Shown here in pieces: positions 1 through 8,596 of a stretch of 53,915 nt of DNA (within the stretch, counting starts at the first letter, position 1; every line of letters starts with the position of its first letter). The DNA is from an uncultured Peptoniphilus sp. GTDB lineage: Bacteria; Bacillota; Clostridia; Tissierellales; Peptoniphilaceae. The stretch covers positions 1-53,915 of the forward strand of contig NZ_CAMILN010000006.1 in assembly GCF_946222045.1 (NCBI RefSeq). The letters run 5' to 3'. The notes below the pieces were generated by a model. It was not told where the DNA came from. It did no database searches and saw only the letters and a program-made list of their open reading frames with translations. The position numbers were made by a program, and so were the translations under genes.

Positions 1-29
1 CTTAGAGATTTTATGTAGATTACTTTTAC

Positions 30-67
30 ATCACATTTTAAAAATTTAAATTCTTATGTGATAAAAT
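30..67 (+). promoter_or_regulatory. possible operator/promoter of the two-component operon
   Basis: ATCACAT (30-36) and ATGTGAT (56-62) form a 7-bp inverted repeat with a 19-base AT-rich spacer. A -10-like TAAAAT (62-67) overlaps the right arm, but no good -35 is visible at the right distance. The repeat could be the binding site of the regulator encoded just downstream; this is inference. Confidence 0.3.
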
Positions 68-86
68 TGTTTTAAAGGAGAAAGAA

Positions 87-791
87 ATGAATGTTTTTAG
101 AGATGCAAGTATTTTATTAGTTGATGATGAGTCCTATTTGATTGATAGTATGTACAAGTTTTTAAAGAACAAGGGATACCAAAAGATACTCACAGCAAAA
201 AATATTGCAGAAGCAAGATTCAAACTTAATAACAGTAAAGTTGATTTAATGATATTAGATATAATGCTAACAGATGGGAGTGGCTTTGACTTATTAAAAG
301 ACCTTAGAAAGAAGTCAAGCCTACCTGTAATTATCCTGTCAGCCCTAAGTGGTATTGATGACAAAAAAGAAGGATTTGATTTAGAAGTAGACGATTATAT
401 TGTTAAGCCTTTTTTACCTGATGACCTCTTGTGGAGAATAGAAGCAATACTTAGGAGAACTTATCAAAATAAAAATGAAAAAACAATCTTATCAGGAGGA
501 ATTGTTTTTGATAGAGGGAGGGCAATGTTAATAAAGGATGACGAGGAGATACAATTGACGGCAAAGCAATTTAAAATTTTAGATTATCTTGCCACTAATA
601 TAAATAAAATTGTTTCGATAGATCAAATATTAGACAAGTGTTGGGAAGAAAGTTTTGGTTACGAAAACACTTTAATAACCCATATATATAGACTAAGAGA
701 TAAACTAGAAGAGGATCCTGCAAATCCAAAAACTCTCATTACAGTAAAGGGATTGGGTTATAAATTACTTGGAGATAATAAAGAATGTTAA
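87..791 (+). CDS. OmpR/PhoB-family response regulator
   Basis: Cytoplasmic two-component response regulator of 234 residues. The receiver domain (about 8-120) has the acidic pair D13/D14, the phospho-acceptor D58 (in LMILDIML) and the conserved K107 (in DDYIVKPF). A winged-helix DNA-binding domain of OmpR type follows (about 135-230, ending in TVKGLGYKL). The ATG is preceded by AAAGGAG at 74-80. The stop overlaps the start of the sensor kinase gene by 7 bases, so the two are translationally coupled and almost certainly partners. The stimulus cannot be read from the sequence; a cell-envelope or antimicrobial-peptide sensor would be a typical guess. The family is certain, the target genes are unknown. 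Confidence 0.93.
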   Translation: MNVFRDASILLVDDESYLIDSMYKFLKNKGYQKILTAKNIAEARFKLNNSKVDLMILDIMLTDGSGFDLLKDLRKKSSLPVIILSALSGIDDKKEGFDLEVDDYIVKPFLPDDLLWRIEAILRRTYQNKNEKTILSGGIVFDRGRAMLIKDDEEIQLTAKQFKILDYLATNINKIVSIDQILDKCWEESFGYENTLITHIYRLRDKLEEDPANPKTLITVKGLGYKLLGDNKEC

Positions 792-2095
792 ATTATTTTT
801 TAAAAAAACTAAAGAAATTTGTTTTATTTATACTAATTTTACTGGTCTTAATGATTTCGAGTTTAATTGGAATTTTTTATTCAAGTTTTAAATTTTCAAA
901 AAAATATATTGAGCCAAGCAAGGTATTTGAATTCGTGGAAAAGAATAAAGAGGAGAATAAGGCTAAAGATATTTATTTTACAGAGGAGAATAAGAAATAC
1001 TTAGAAGATAAAAATATTTGGGCAATAAGAATTGATAAAAGTGGAGAAGTCATTGAAAGTTTTAACAAGCCTCATGAAGTTAAAAATAAATTTGAAATAA
1101 GTGATATTATTAGGTTTACAAGGTATTACTTAAATGATTATCCTGTCTTTACTTTCGTCGTAGAGGGTGGAGTATTAGTTCTTGCTTATCCAAAAAATTC
1201 TTTAGATAAGTTTCCCTTTAATTATTATTCTTACGACTTAGCAAAAATAAATTTTTTTATTTTATTAATTAGCATACTCTTCTTTTCTTTACTTGTTTAT
1301 ATATTTTATGTTTATGAAGTTAGAAGTATTTTCAAGAAATTGAATCCACTTCAAGAAGCTATTAATAATATTTTCGATGAAGATTATGTGGAATTAGAAG
1401 AAGCGAGAGAATTAAAAGAAATTTCTAAAACAATCAATGAAGCAAATGAGAAATTTACAAATCTTAAAAAAAGTCAAGCAAGTTGGCTTAGAGGGATTAG
1501 CCACGACGTAAGGACTCCTCTCACAAAAATTTCTTGGGAAATTGAAGGGATTAAGACAAAAGAAAATTTAGACGAAGTCAAAAGAATTGAAAATCAAATT
1601 TTAAAAATAAGTAGAATTATTGAGGACTTAAATTTAACCAATAGTCTTGAGAACCTTAGTGATAAACACTTTGAGTATAAGAATCCAATCTCTGTCATAA
1701 GAAAGTTACTTGTAAATAGCTTAAATGAAAATCCTAACAAAGAAATTATTTTTGAAAATAAAATAAATAAAGAAATACAAATTAAAATGGATAATCATTT
1801 ATTTTATAGGATGCTGGAAAATATTTTAAACAACAGTATTAAATACGGAAAGGGAAAAATTTTTATAAATTATGAAATTTTACAAGACAGATTAGTTATA
1901 TCAATTAAGAATGAGGGAAGACCTATTAATGAAAGTATTATAAAAAGACTAGATGAAGAAAACTTATCAGATGTTCAAAGACACGGAATTGGCTTATTTG
2001 TATCAAAGCAAATTTGTAATCTGCATAAGGGTATTATGGAAGTTCAGAATCTAAGTTCAGGTGTAAAAGTTTCTTTTACTTTTAATATAAAATAA
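785..2095 (+). CDS. membrane sensor histidine kinase
   Basis: Sensor kinase of 436 residues, partner of the overlapping response regulator. Two membrane segments (about 11-33 and 156-178) frame an extracytoplasmic sensor region of about 120 residues with no domain I recognise. The HisKA dimerisation region carries the phospho-accepting H240 in the motif SHDVRTPL. The HATPase_c domain shows an N box (LENILNNSIKYG) and a G box (RHGIGLFVSKQI). These features show it autophosphorylates with ATP and passes phosphate to D58 of the regulator. There is no obvious PAS domain, so signal detection is likely by the outer loop or the membrane helices. Confidence 0.92.
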   Translation: MLNYFLKKLKKFVLFILILLVLMISSLIGIFYSSFKFSKKYIEPSKVFEFVEKNKEENKAKDIYFTEENKKYLEDKNIWAIRIDKSGEVIESFNKPHEVKNKFEISDIIRFTRYYLNDYPVFTFVVEGGVLVLAYPKNSLDKFPFNYYSYDLAKINFFILLISILFFSLLVYIFYVYEVRSIFKKLNPLQEAINNIFDEDYVELEEARELKEISKTINEANEKFTNLKKSQASWLRGISHDVRTPLTKISWEIEGIKTKENLDEVKRIENQILKISRIIEDLNLTNSLENLSDKHFEYKNPISVIRKLLVNSLNENPNKEIIFENKINKEIQIKMDNHLFYRMLENILNNSIKYGKGKIFINYEILQDRLVISIKNEGRPINESIIKRLDEENLSDVQRHGIGLFVSKQICNLHKGIMEVQNLSSGVKVSFTFNIK

Positions 2096-2130
2096 AAATA
2101 AATTGATAAAAGCTTACACTTATGCCCATA

Positions 2131-2172
2131 ATATTGACGACTACTTAATATTTGTAATATAATAGTCAATAT
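2131..2172 (+). promoter_or_regulatory. yebC promoter bracketed by an inverted repeat
   Basis: TTGACG (2134-2139) and TATAAT (2158-2163), 18 bases apart, form a convincing sigma-A promoter. A perfect 8-bp inverted repeat, ATATTGAC (2131-2138) and GTCAATAT (2165-2172), encloses it: the left arm overlaps the -35 and the right arm lies near the expected start of transcription. This geometry suits a repressor operator, though no regulator is identified. Confidence 0.6.
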
Positions 2173-2207
2173 GCCTAAAATAGCGATTTATATAGAAAGG
2201 TGATTAG

Positions 2208-2933
2208 ATGTCAGGACATTCTAAATGGAATAATATTAAAAATAAAAAAGGTAAGGAAGACGCAAGAAGAGGTAAAATCTTTACTAAACTTGCTAGACAA
2301 ATAACTGTTGCAGCTAAGGAGGGTGGACTTGATCCAGATTACAACCCATCTCTTAAGGTTGCTATCGATAAGGCAAAAGCAGAAAATATGCCTAATGACA
2401 ATATTGATAGGGCCATTGCTAAAGCAGGTGGAGGAGACAATGACGATAACTTCGAAGAAATTGTTTATGAAGGTTATGGACCAGGTGGAGTTGCTGTTAT
2501 GGTTCATTGCCTAACTGACAACAGAAATAGGACTGCACCAGAAGTAAGACATATTTTTGATAAGTATGCAGGTAATCTTGGACAACCAGGCTGTGTATCT
2601 TTTATGTTTGATAAGAAGGGTTCTCTTGGTGTACTAAAAGAAGGCCTTGATGAAGATGAATTTACCCTAGTTGCAATTGATGCTGGAGCGGAAGATGTTG
2701 TTGATAGGGGAGAAGCCTTTGAAATTATTACTGAACCAGAAGACTATCATAATGTAAGAAAGGCTTTGGAAGATGAAGGTCACTCCTTCATTGAATCTGA
2801 TATAACTTTTATTCCTCAAACAGAAACAGCCTTAGATGACGAAGATGATGTTAAAAATATGGAAAAATTAATCGATTCCTTAGAAGATAACGATGATGTA
2901 ACAGATGTGTTTACTTCATGGGAGAGAGACTAA
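2208..2933 (+). CDS. yebC: YebC/PmpR-family protein
   Basis: Full-length YebC-family protein, 241 residues, the family's usual size. The N-terminus shows the signature SGHSKWNNIKNKK (residues 2-14), and an acidic central and C-terminal region is typical. Members act as DNA-binding regulators in some bacteria, while more recent work on YebC/YeeI-type proteins links them to relief of ribosome stalling at proline-rich stretches; the sequence does not decide between these. AGAAAGGTG precedes the ATG. The gene has its own promoter and heads the following run, and its stop (TAATG) overlaps the start of deoC. Confidence 0.93.
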   Translation: MSGHSKWNNIKNKKGKEDARRGKIFTKLARQITVAAKEGGLDPDYNPSLKVAIDKAKAENMPNDNIDRAIAKAGGGDNDDNFEEIVYEGYGPGGVAVMVHCLTDNRNRTAPEVRHIFDKYAGNLGQPGCVSFMFDKKGSLGVLKEGLDEDEFTLVAIDAGAEDVVDRGEAFEIITEPEDYHNVRKALEDEGHSFIESDITFIPQTETALDDEDDVKNMEKLIDSLEDNDDVTDVFTSWERD

Positions 2934-3592
2934 TGGAAATAAATAGAATTATTGATCATACACTATTAAAACCAGAATCTACAGAAGATCAAATTGAAAA
3001 ATTACTTGATGAAGCTAAGGAATATAATTTTTTCTCAGTTTGTGTTAATCCTCTATGGGTTAAAAAATGTGCCGAAAGCTTAAAAGGCACTGATGTTAAA
3101 GTTTGTACAGTTATTGGATTTCCACTAGGTGCAAACACAAAGGAAGTAAAAGTTTTTGAAACAGAAAATGCTATAAAAAATGGTGCCAATGAAATCGACA
3201 TGGTAATTAATATTGGACTTCTTAAGTCAAAAGAATATAACCTTGTTAAAGAAGAAATCCAAGAAATTGCTAGAGTTTGTCACGATAATGGAGCTCTTTT
3301 AAAAGTTATTCTTGAAAACTGTCTTCTAACTAAAGAAGAAATTGTTAAGGCTTGTGAATTATCTGATGAAGCAGGAGCAGATTTTGTAAAAACTTCTACT
3401 GGTTTCTCTACTTCTGGAGCAGACTCAGAAGATGTTGCTTTAATGAGAAAATCAGTTTCAGACAGAATGAAAGTTAAGGCAAGTGGTGGCATAAGAGACT
3501 ACAAGAAATCTCTAGAAATGATTGAAAAGGGAGCAGACAGACTTGGAGTTTCTGCTGGAGTTAATATTTATAAAGAAAGCAAGTCATTATGA
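2933..3592 (+). CDS. deoC: deoxyribose-phosphate aldolase
   Basis: Class I aldolase that reversibly splits 2-deoxy-D-ribose 5-phosphate to glyceraldehyde 3-phosphate and acetaldehyde in deoxynucleoside breakdown. I place the start at the ATG at 2933, which overlaps the yebC stop and has GGAGAG (2921-2926) as its ribosome site; an in-frame ATG at 2918 lies upstream but is less likely. The 219-residue protein begins RIIDHTLLKP, and shows the Schiff-base lysine K153 (ADFVKTSTGFS), the catalytic K182 (VKASGGIRD) and D89. Length and motifs are complete. No other deo genes are adjacent, so it sits here as part of a general housekeeping run. Confidence 0.95.
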   Translation: MEINRIIDHTLLKPESTEDQIEKLLDEAKEYNFFSVCVNPLWVKKCAESLKGTDVKVCTVIGFPLGANTKEVKVFETENAIKNGANEIDMVINIGLLKSKEYNLVKEEIQEIARVCHDNGALLKVILENCLLTKEEIVKACELSDEAGADFVKTSTGFSTSGADSEDVALMRKSVSDRMKVKASGGIRDYKKSLEMIEKGADRLGVSAGVNIYKESKSL

Positions 3593-4344
3593 ATATAAAT
3601 CCTGTTGCTTTTACAATTTTTGGACTAGAGGTTAAATGGTATGGAATTCTAATTGCCCTTGGAGTTTTTTTTGCAATTCTAATAACTGAGTCTATGGCAA
3701 AGAAAAAGTCTTATAAAAATGGCCTTTATAAGGATATTGCAAATGATGTTTCTTTATTTGCAGTTATTATTGGGGTCTTAGGAGCAAGGCTTTACTATGT
3801 AGCCTTTGAGTGGGACTATTATAGCCAACATTTAGACGAAATCTTTGCAATAAGAAATGGTGGACTTGCAATTTATGGCGGTATTATTGCTGGAGGACTG
3901 ACAATCTATATCTTTACAAGAGTTAAAAAAGTAAATTTTTGGACTCTTACAGATTGTATTGCGCCAGGACTCGCCCTTGCCCAATCTATTGGCAGGTGGG
4001 GAAACTATATTAATGGCGAAGCTCACGGTGGAGTGACTGATGTCCCTTGGGCAATTCTAGTCAATGGCCAAAGGGTTCATCCAACATTTTTTTATGAATC
4101 CTTTGTAAATTTTTTAATATTTTTATTTTTATATTTTTATCTTTCAAAGAAGCAAAAGTTTGAAGGACAATTAATTTCTTTTTATTTTATAGTTTATGGT
4201 ATAGCAAGATTTTTCATTGAGGGAATGAGAACAGACTCTCTTTATATTGGCGACTTTAGAGTTTCACAACTTGTGAGTCTTGCCATTATAGTGTTTGGAC
4301 TAGCCATAAGATTTGTATCAAAAAGCAGACAAAAGAATAAATAA
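3589..4344 (+). CDS. lgt: prolipoprotein diacylglyceryl transferase
   Basis: Integral membrane enzyme that transfers diacylglycerol from phosphatidylglycerol to the lipobox cysteine of prolipoproteins, the first step in lipoprotein maturation. The 251-residue protein has about seven hydrophobic segments, the signature GRWGNYINGE (135-144) with its essential arginine, GGLAIYGG (91-98) and HPTFFYES (164-171). The ATGA overlap with deoC shows coupled translation. It is complete and of normal length. A hairpin follows directly, suggesting that some transcripts stop here. Confidence 0.96.
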   Translation: MNINPVAFTIFGLEVKWYGILIALGVFFAILITESMAKKKSYKNGLYKDIANDVSLFAVIIGVLGARLYYVAFEWDYYSQHLDEIFAIRNGGLAIYGGIIAGGLTIYIFTRVKKVNFWTLTDCIAPGLALAQSIGRWGNYINGEAHGGVTDVPWAILVNGQRVHPTFFYESFVNFLIFLFLYFYLSKKQKFEGQLISFYFIVYGIARFFIEGMRTDSLYIGDFRVSQLVSLAIIVFGLAIRFVSKSRQKNK

Positions 4345-4348
4345 TTTT

Positions 4349-4374
4349 TTAGACTAGGCAACTAGTCTAATTTT
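4349..4374 (+). terminator. hairpin between lgt and queH
   Basis: A perfect 9-bp stem TTAGACTAG (4349-4357) and CTAGTCTAA (4362-4370) closes on a GCAA tetraloop and is followed by TTTT. The short T-run suggests a weak terminator or attenuator rather than a full stop, since queH follows at once with no clear promoter of its own. Confidence 0.6.
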
Positions 4375-4386
4375 ATAGGTGGTATT

Positions 4387-4998
4387 TTGAATAAGATAAA
4401 CTACAATTTGGAAATGGAAAAAGTGATAAAGAAAATTGATAAGGATCACAAGCCCAAGTTACTCTTGCATTCTTGCTGTGGTCCTTGTTCTTCTGCAATC
4501 TTGGAAAGGATCAATGAATACTTTGATATTGATGTTTTTTATTACAATCCAAACATTGATAAGGAAGAAGAATTTTATAGGAGAGCTGATGAGCAAGTTC
4601 AACTTGTAAAAGACCTAGGCCTTGAAGATAAAATAGGGGTAAGGGTTATAAAGTATGATCACGATGACTTTCTTGAATATGTGAAAGGATTTGAAGAATA
4701 CCGAGAAGGAGGTCCTAGGTGTTTTAAGTGTTATAGGCAGAGGATGGAGAAGGCAGCAGAGTTTGCCTCAGAAAATAGTTATGACTTCTTCACCACGACA
4801 CTTTCCATTTCTCCCCACAAGGACTCTCAAATTTTAAATAAATTGGGAGAGTTTTTATCTAAAGAGTACAAGATAAAATATTTATTCTCTGATTTTAAGA
4901 AGAAAAATGGGTTTAAAAGGTCTGTAGAATTAACTGACAAGTTTAATATGTATAGACAAGATTATTGTGGATGTGAATTTTCAAGGAGTGAAGATTGA
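4387..4998 (+). CDS. queH: epoxyqueuosine reductase QueH
   Basis: QueH family (formerly DUF208), the cobalamin-independent enzyme that reduces epoxyqueuosine to queuosine in tRNA. The 203-residue protein shows the diagnostic cysteines: HSCCGPC (C30, C31, C34), CFKC (C112, C115) and the C-terminal YRQDYCGC (C194, C196), ligands for the iron-sulfur cluster and metal site known in this family. The likely start is TTG at 4387 with AGGTGG just upstream; an in-frame ATG at codon 10 is the alternative. No other queuosine gene is visible in the window. The stop overlaps the start of the next gene (TTGA). Confidence 0.9.
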   Translation: MNKINYNLEMEKVIKKIDKDHKPKLLLHSCCGPCSSAILERINEYFDIDVFYYNPNIDKEEEFYRRADEQVQLVKDLGLEDKIGVRVIKYDHDDFLEYVKGFEEYREGGPRCFKCYRQRMEKAAEFASENSYDFFTTTLSISPHKDSQILNKLGEFLSKEYKIKYLFSDFKKKNGFKRSVELTDKFNMYRQDYCGCEFSRSED

Positions 4999-6170
4999 AG
5001 AACTTTAAAAATATTTTTATTATTTCTCTCGTTTTCTTTTTAAGCCTGAGTTTATTCCTTGCTTATAGGACAGAATTTAAATTTGAAAATTTAAATACTG
5101 GCAATAATGAAAAAGATGAAGAAATTGTGAAAAAAGAAGTAAAAGAAGATAAGACACAAGTAAAGATTCTTGCTATGGGTGACATGATTTTTCATCAACC
5201 CATTGTTAAAAATTACAGGACTGAGGACTCCTATGACTTTACGCCAATCTTTGCAAATATATCAGAGGATATTAATGAAGCAGATCTTGCCATTGCAAAT
5301 TTTGAAGGATCAGTAAATTCTAACAGGAAGTTATCAGGATTTCCACTTTTTAATTTTCCAAAGGAAACAATTTATTCTTTAAAAACTGCTGGTTTTGACC
5401 TTATGTCCACAGCTAACAACCATTCACTTGACACAGGACTTGACGGAGTTGCAGAAACTTTAATCCATATAAAGGAAAGTGGAATGGAATCCTTTGGAAC
5501 TTTAACAGAAGATATTGAGAAGGGTATTGTTGTTGAAAAAAATGGAATAAAAATTGGACTCATCTCCTTTACGGACACCTTAAATGGAATGGACTCACTG
5601 ATGAGAAATAAAGAGTATTCCGTCAATACTTTTTCACAAGATGTTGCTGGTGATATAAAAAATATAAAGGACAAGTCAGATATTGTAATTGTCTATCCTC
5701 ACTGGGGAAACGAGTATCACTACCAGCCAAGTGAGAGACAAGTTTACTTAAAAGAGAAGTTGCATGAGTATGGTGCTGATATAATTTTAGGCTCACATCC
5801 ACATGTTCTTCAAAAGTATGAAGTCGAAGAAATTAATGACAAAAAATATTTTACAATTTATTCCATGGGAAATGCTTTATCGAATCAAAGAGTTGAGAAT
5901 TTAAAAAAATCTGGTGTAGATACAGGTGCCCTTGTTAAACTTGAAATAGAAAAGGACAATATAAGTGGATTAACTCATCTAAAGTCCTATGATGTTCAAC
6001 CGACTTATGTAAATAGGTATAGGGCAAATGGTAGACTTAATTATGATGTGGTAAAACTTCAAGACATAATCCCTGGTGGCAAATTGAGTGAAGTAACAGA
6101 TGTCAACTTACAAAATGCAGCTGAAAAAAAATATAAGGAAGCCCTAGGGGTTTTACAAGGTGAAATATGA
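4995..6170 (+). CDS. CapA-family metallophosphoesterase-like protein
   Basis: A 391-residue CapA/PGA-cap family protein with a single N-terminal hydrophobic segment (about 7-23), so probably membrane-anchored with its domain outside. Family motifs are MGDMIFH (61-67), NFEGS (102-106), NNHSLD (141-146), HWGNEY (about 236) and GSHPH (about 267), which form the metal-site core of the fold. Founding members help make or export poly-gamma-glutamate, but no capB/capC partner is present here, so a capsule role is not supported. It starts with TTG overlapping the queH stop. A surface hydrolase of unknown substrate is the safest description. Confidence 0.82.
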   Translation: MKNFKNIFIISLVFFLSLSLFLAYRTEFKFENLNTGNNEKDEEIVKKEVKEDKTQVKILAMGDMIFHQPIVKNYRTEDSYDFTPIFANISEDINEADLAIANFEGSVNSNRKLSGFPLFNFPKETIYSLKTAGFDLMSTANNHSLDTGLDGVAETLIHIKESGMESFGTLTEDIEKGIVVEKNGIKIGLISFTDTLNGMDSLMRNKEYSVNTFSQDVAGDIKNIKDKSDIVIVYPHWGNEYHYQPSERQVYLKEKLHEYGADIILGSHPHVLQKYEVEEINDKKYFTIYSMGNALSNQRVENLKKSGVDTGALVKLEIEKDNISGLTHLKSYDVQPTYVNRYRANGRLNYDVVKLQDIIPGGKLSEVTDVNLQNAAEKKYKEALGVLQGEI

Positions 6171-6856
6171 ATAAAGACCAAGTGCCAGGTACAAATTTTA
6201 TAATTTTTCAGGATGAAGATGAATTTAAGTACACTACAGACTCCTTAATACTTTCTTCCTTTGTTAAAAATGGAAAGAAGGCAATTGACCTTGGCTGTGG
6301 CAATGGAATACTTTCTCTTAGATTAGCTCAGAGGTTTGATGAAATTCATTCTGTGGATATTAATAAGAAAGTTTTAGAAAACTTTAAAGAATCTTTAATA
6401 GAAAACAAGTTAGAAGAAAAAATAAAAATTGTAGAAAAGAATATTTTTGATTTAAAAGAAATTTATGAAACTAATTATTTTGAAGCTGTGGTTTTTAATC
6501 CGCCCTACTATGATTATGAAAATATAAAATTTGAAACTATCCCTGCAAAACATTTTTTTGATATAGAAAAGAGTCTTTATATAGTTAATTATCTTTTGAA
6601 AAATTCTGGCTATCTTTATATTATTTATCCAACTTATAGGTTGGCTGAACTTATTTATAAAACTAACCTAACTGGCCTAAGAGTAAAACATATAGTAAAC
6701 ATTCACGGCAATCTAAATAAAGATCCTAAAAATTCTATTGTCATTGCAAGAAAGCAAGGAAATTTTGGAAATGATTTTAGAGACTTCTACATAAGAGAAG
6801 GAGATAATTACACAGAGGATATGGAAAGGGTTTATAGAAATGAGGTGATTTTTTGA
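6167..6856 (+). CDS. TrmN6/YfiC-like SAM-dependent methyltransferase
   Basis: Class I methyltransferase of 229 residues. The SAM-binding motif I is DLGCGNG (41-47) and the catalytic NPPY (111-114) marks an N6-adenine or similar amino-group methyltransferase. The arrangement and the neighbouring rsmI match the Firmicutes yabB-yazA-rsmI setting, where the enzyme resembles E. coli TrmN6, which modifies A37 of tRNA-Val. The exact substrate is inferred. It overlaps the preceding gene by ATGA and the following gene by TTGA. Confidence 0.85.
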   Translation: MNKDQVPGTNFIIFQDEDEFKYTTDSLILSSFVKNGKKAIDLGCGNGILSLRLAQRFDEIHSVDINKKVLENFKESLIENKLEEKIKIVEKNIFDLKEIYETNYFEAVVFNPPYYDYENIKFETIPAKHFFDIEKSLYIVNYLLKNSGYLYIIYPTYRLAELIYKTNLTGLRVKHIVNIHGNLNKDPKNSIVIARKQGNFGNDFRDFYIREGDNYTEDMERVYRNEVIF

Positions 6857-7647
6857 TTTATTTTTGTCCAACTCCCATAGGTAATTTAGCTGATATAAGC
6901 CTTAGAACAATAGAAGTCTTGAAGTCAGTAGATGTAATTTATGCAGAGGACAAGAGGGTGACTCTTAAGCTTTTAAATCACTTTGACATTAATAAGGAAC
7001 TGAGAACTTATCATAAGTTTAATGAGGCAGAGATGTCGGAGAAAATTATAGACCACTTAGAAGGAAAGGACATCGCCCTTGTTACTGATGCAGGTATGCC
7101 AGGAATTAGTGATCCTGGTGCAGTATTGGTAAAAAAGTTAATCGAAGAAAATATTGAATTTAGGGTTTTGCCTGGGGCCAATGCAGCCTTAACTGCCTTA
7201 GTATTATCTGGTCTTGATACCGATCACTTTACTTTTTATGGGTTTACCTCAAGTAAATCTAACAGTAGAAAAAAAGAATTGGAATCTCTAAAAGATTTAA
7301 AGTTTAGCCTGATTTTCTATGAAGCCCCTCACAGGATTAAGGACTTCTTACAAGATGTTTATGAAGTTTTTGGAGAAAGAAAGATTTCTATTTCAAGAGA
7401 AATAACAAAGGTCTTTGAAGAAACTATTAGGTCCACAACATCAGAAATATTGGAAAAAGATATTAAAGAAAAGGGAGAATTTGTTATTGTTATTGAAGGC
7501 AATAATGAAGAAGAAGTTTACGATATAAAAAGACTCCTTGAAGAAGAAATAAAAATGGGAATGAAAAAATCACAAGCAGTAAAAGAAATTTCAAAAAAAT
7601 ATAATCTTCCTAAAAATGATGTTTATAAGGAGAGTCTGGACCTATGA
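6853..7647 (+). CDS. rsmI: 16S rRNA (cytidine-1402 2'-O)-methyltransferase
   Basis: Tetrapyrrole-methylase fold enzyme that methylates the ribose of C1402 in the decoding centre of 16S rRNA. The 264-residue protein has the N-terminal PTPIGNLADISLR signature, the glycine-rich TDAGMPGISDPG SAM region (about 76-87) and the central GFTSSKSNSRKKEL segment. The usual AEDTR motif reads AEDKR here, a small departure. The start is TTG overlapping the previous stop. The following nurA gene overlaps it by ATGA, so the DNA-repair pair is expressed from the same message. Confidence 0.94.
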   Translation: MIYFCPTPIGNLADISLRTIEVLKSVDVIYAEDKRVTLKLLNHFDINKELRTYHKFNEAEMSEKIIDHLEGKDIALVTDAGMPGISDPGAVLVKKLIEENIEFRVLPGANAALTALVLSGLDTDHFTFYGFTSSKSNSRKKELESLKDLKFSLIFYEAPHRIKDFLQDVYEVFGERKISISREITKVFEETIRSTTSEILEKDIKEKGEFVIVIEGNNEEEVYDIKRLLEEEIKMGMKKSQAVKEISKKYNLPKNDVYKESLDL

Positions 7648-8588
7648 TTAATTTACAAGATCTTGAAAGTCAACTAAAGGAAGTAAACACGAACTTAAAA
7701 AATAAGTATGACTTTATCTTTAACTTAGACAATGATTCTTTTAGAAAAGAACTTACAAATAACGTGGGAAGACTTATTAAAATGGAAAAGTTCCCTAAAG
7801 AAAAACTTTCTAAATACAAGAGAACTGTTGGGGTTGATGGATCTAACAATAGGTCTGGTGGAGCCTTTCCTCACTTTATAGAAATATTTCAAGGACTTGC
7901 TAAGTCAACTGATGGCAATGAGATTTATAAAAATAAGGTCTATACACCAACTTTAAATGATACTTATGATGATAAAAATCTTTCACAAAAATATCTTGCT
8001 ACTATTGAAATTGAAACTGCTCTTGAATATATAGGTAAGTATGACTTTGACTACTTAATGATGGATGGTGGTTTTATTAGATATAAAATCAACTGTCTTG
8101 ATTTATTTACTGAATTAAGGGAAACTTGTGAATCTAAAAACATAATACTTTTTGGAGTTATAAAGGACTTGAAGACAAATGTAATTGCAAGAAGTTTAGA
8201 AATAGATGAGAGCATTTACGATAGAGAAATATTATTTAATAGACTGATGACAGGTGAGGCTCTTTTAATAAAAAATGAAATTAATAAAAAATTTATAAAG
8301 GATGGTTTAGGTGAAGGATTTTCATCAGCTTTTATGAGGACAGCAAAATTCCCTGGTGCAGTTGGACTTGATATATTAGATACACAAGAAAAATATCTCG
8401 AAGAAATTGCTAGTCTTGTTTACACATTGACTCCTATGTCGTCGAGAGGAGTACCCCTATGGCTTGATATAGTTGATAAAGATGTAAAGATAACTGATGA
8501 AATACTTACAACTCTTTTGGAAGAATATTTGGATAGGGATGTCTATGAAAGATTTTTTATTTCTGAAAGAGATAAGAGGACTCTATAG
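7644..8588 (+). CDS. nurA: NurA-family nuclease
   Basis: NurA-domain protein, 314 residues. NurA is a 5'-3' exonuclease and single-strand endonuclease that works with the HerA translocase at broken DNA ends in archaea and some bacteria. The two metal-binding aspartates expected in the domain are visible as D65 in GVDGSNNR and D141 in LMMDGGFIR, with an acidic helix (E123/E125) between them. The C-terminal region includes AVGLDILDTQEKY and a conserved-looking SSRGVPLWLDI segment. It overlaps rsmI by ATGA and is 8 bases upstream of herA, which strongly supports the assignment. Activity is inferred from family and context. Confidence 0.85.
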   Translation: MINLQDLESQLKEVNTNLKNKYDFIFNLDNDSFRKELTNNVGRLIKMEKFPKEKLSKYKRTVGVDGSNNRSGGAFPHFIEIFQGLAKSTDGNEIYKNKVYTPTLNDTYDDKNLSQKYLATIEIETALEYIGKYDFDYLMMDGGFIRYKINCLDLFTELRETCESKNIILFGVIKDLKTNVIARSLEIDESIYDREILFNRLMTGEALLIKNEINKKFIKDGLGEGFSSAFMRTAKFPGAVGLDILDTQEKYLEEIASLVYTLTPMSSRGVPLWLDIVDKDVKITDEILTTLLEEYLDRDVYERFFISERDKRTL

Positions 8589-8596
8589 GAGGAAAC

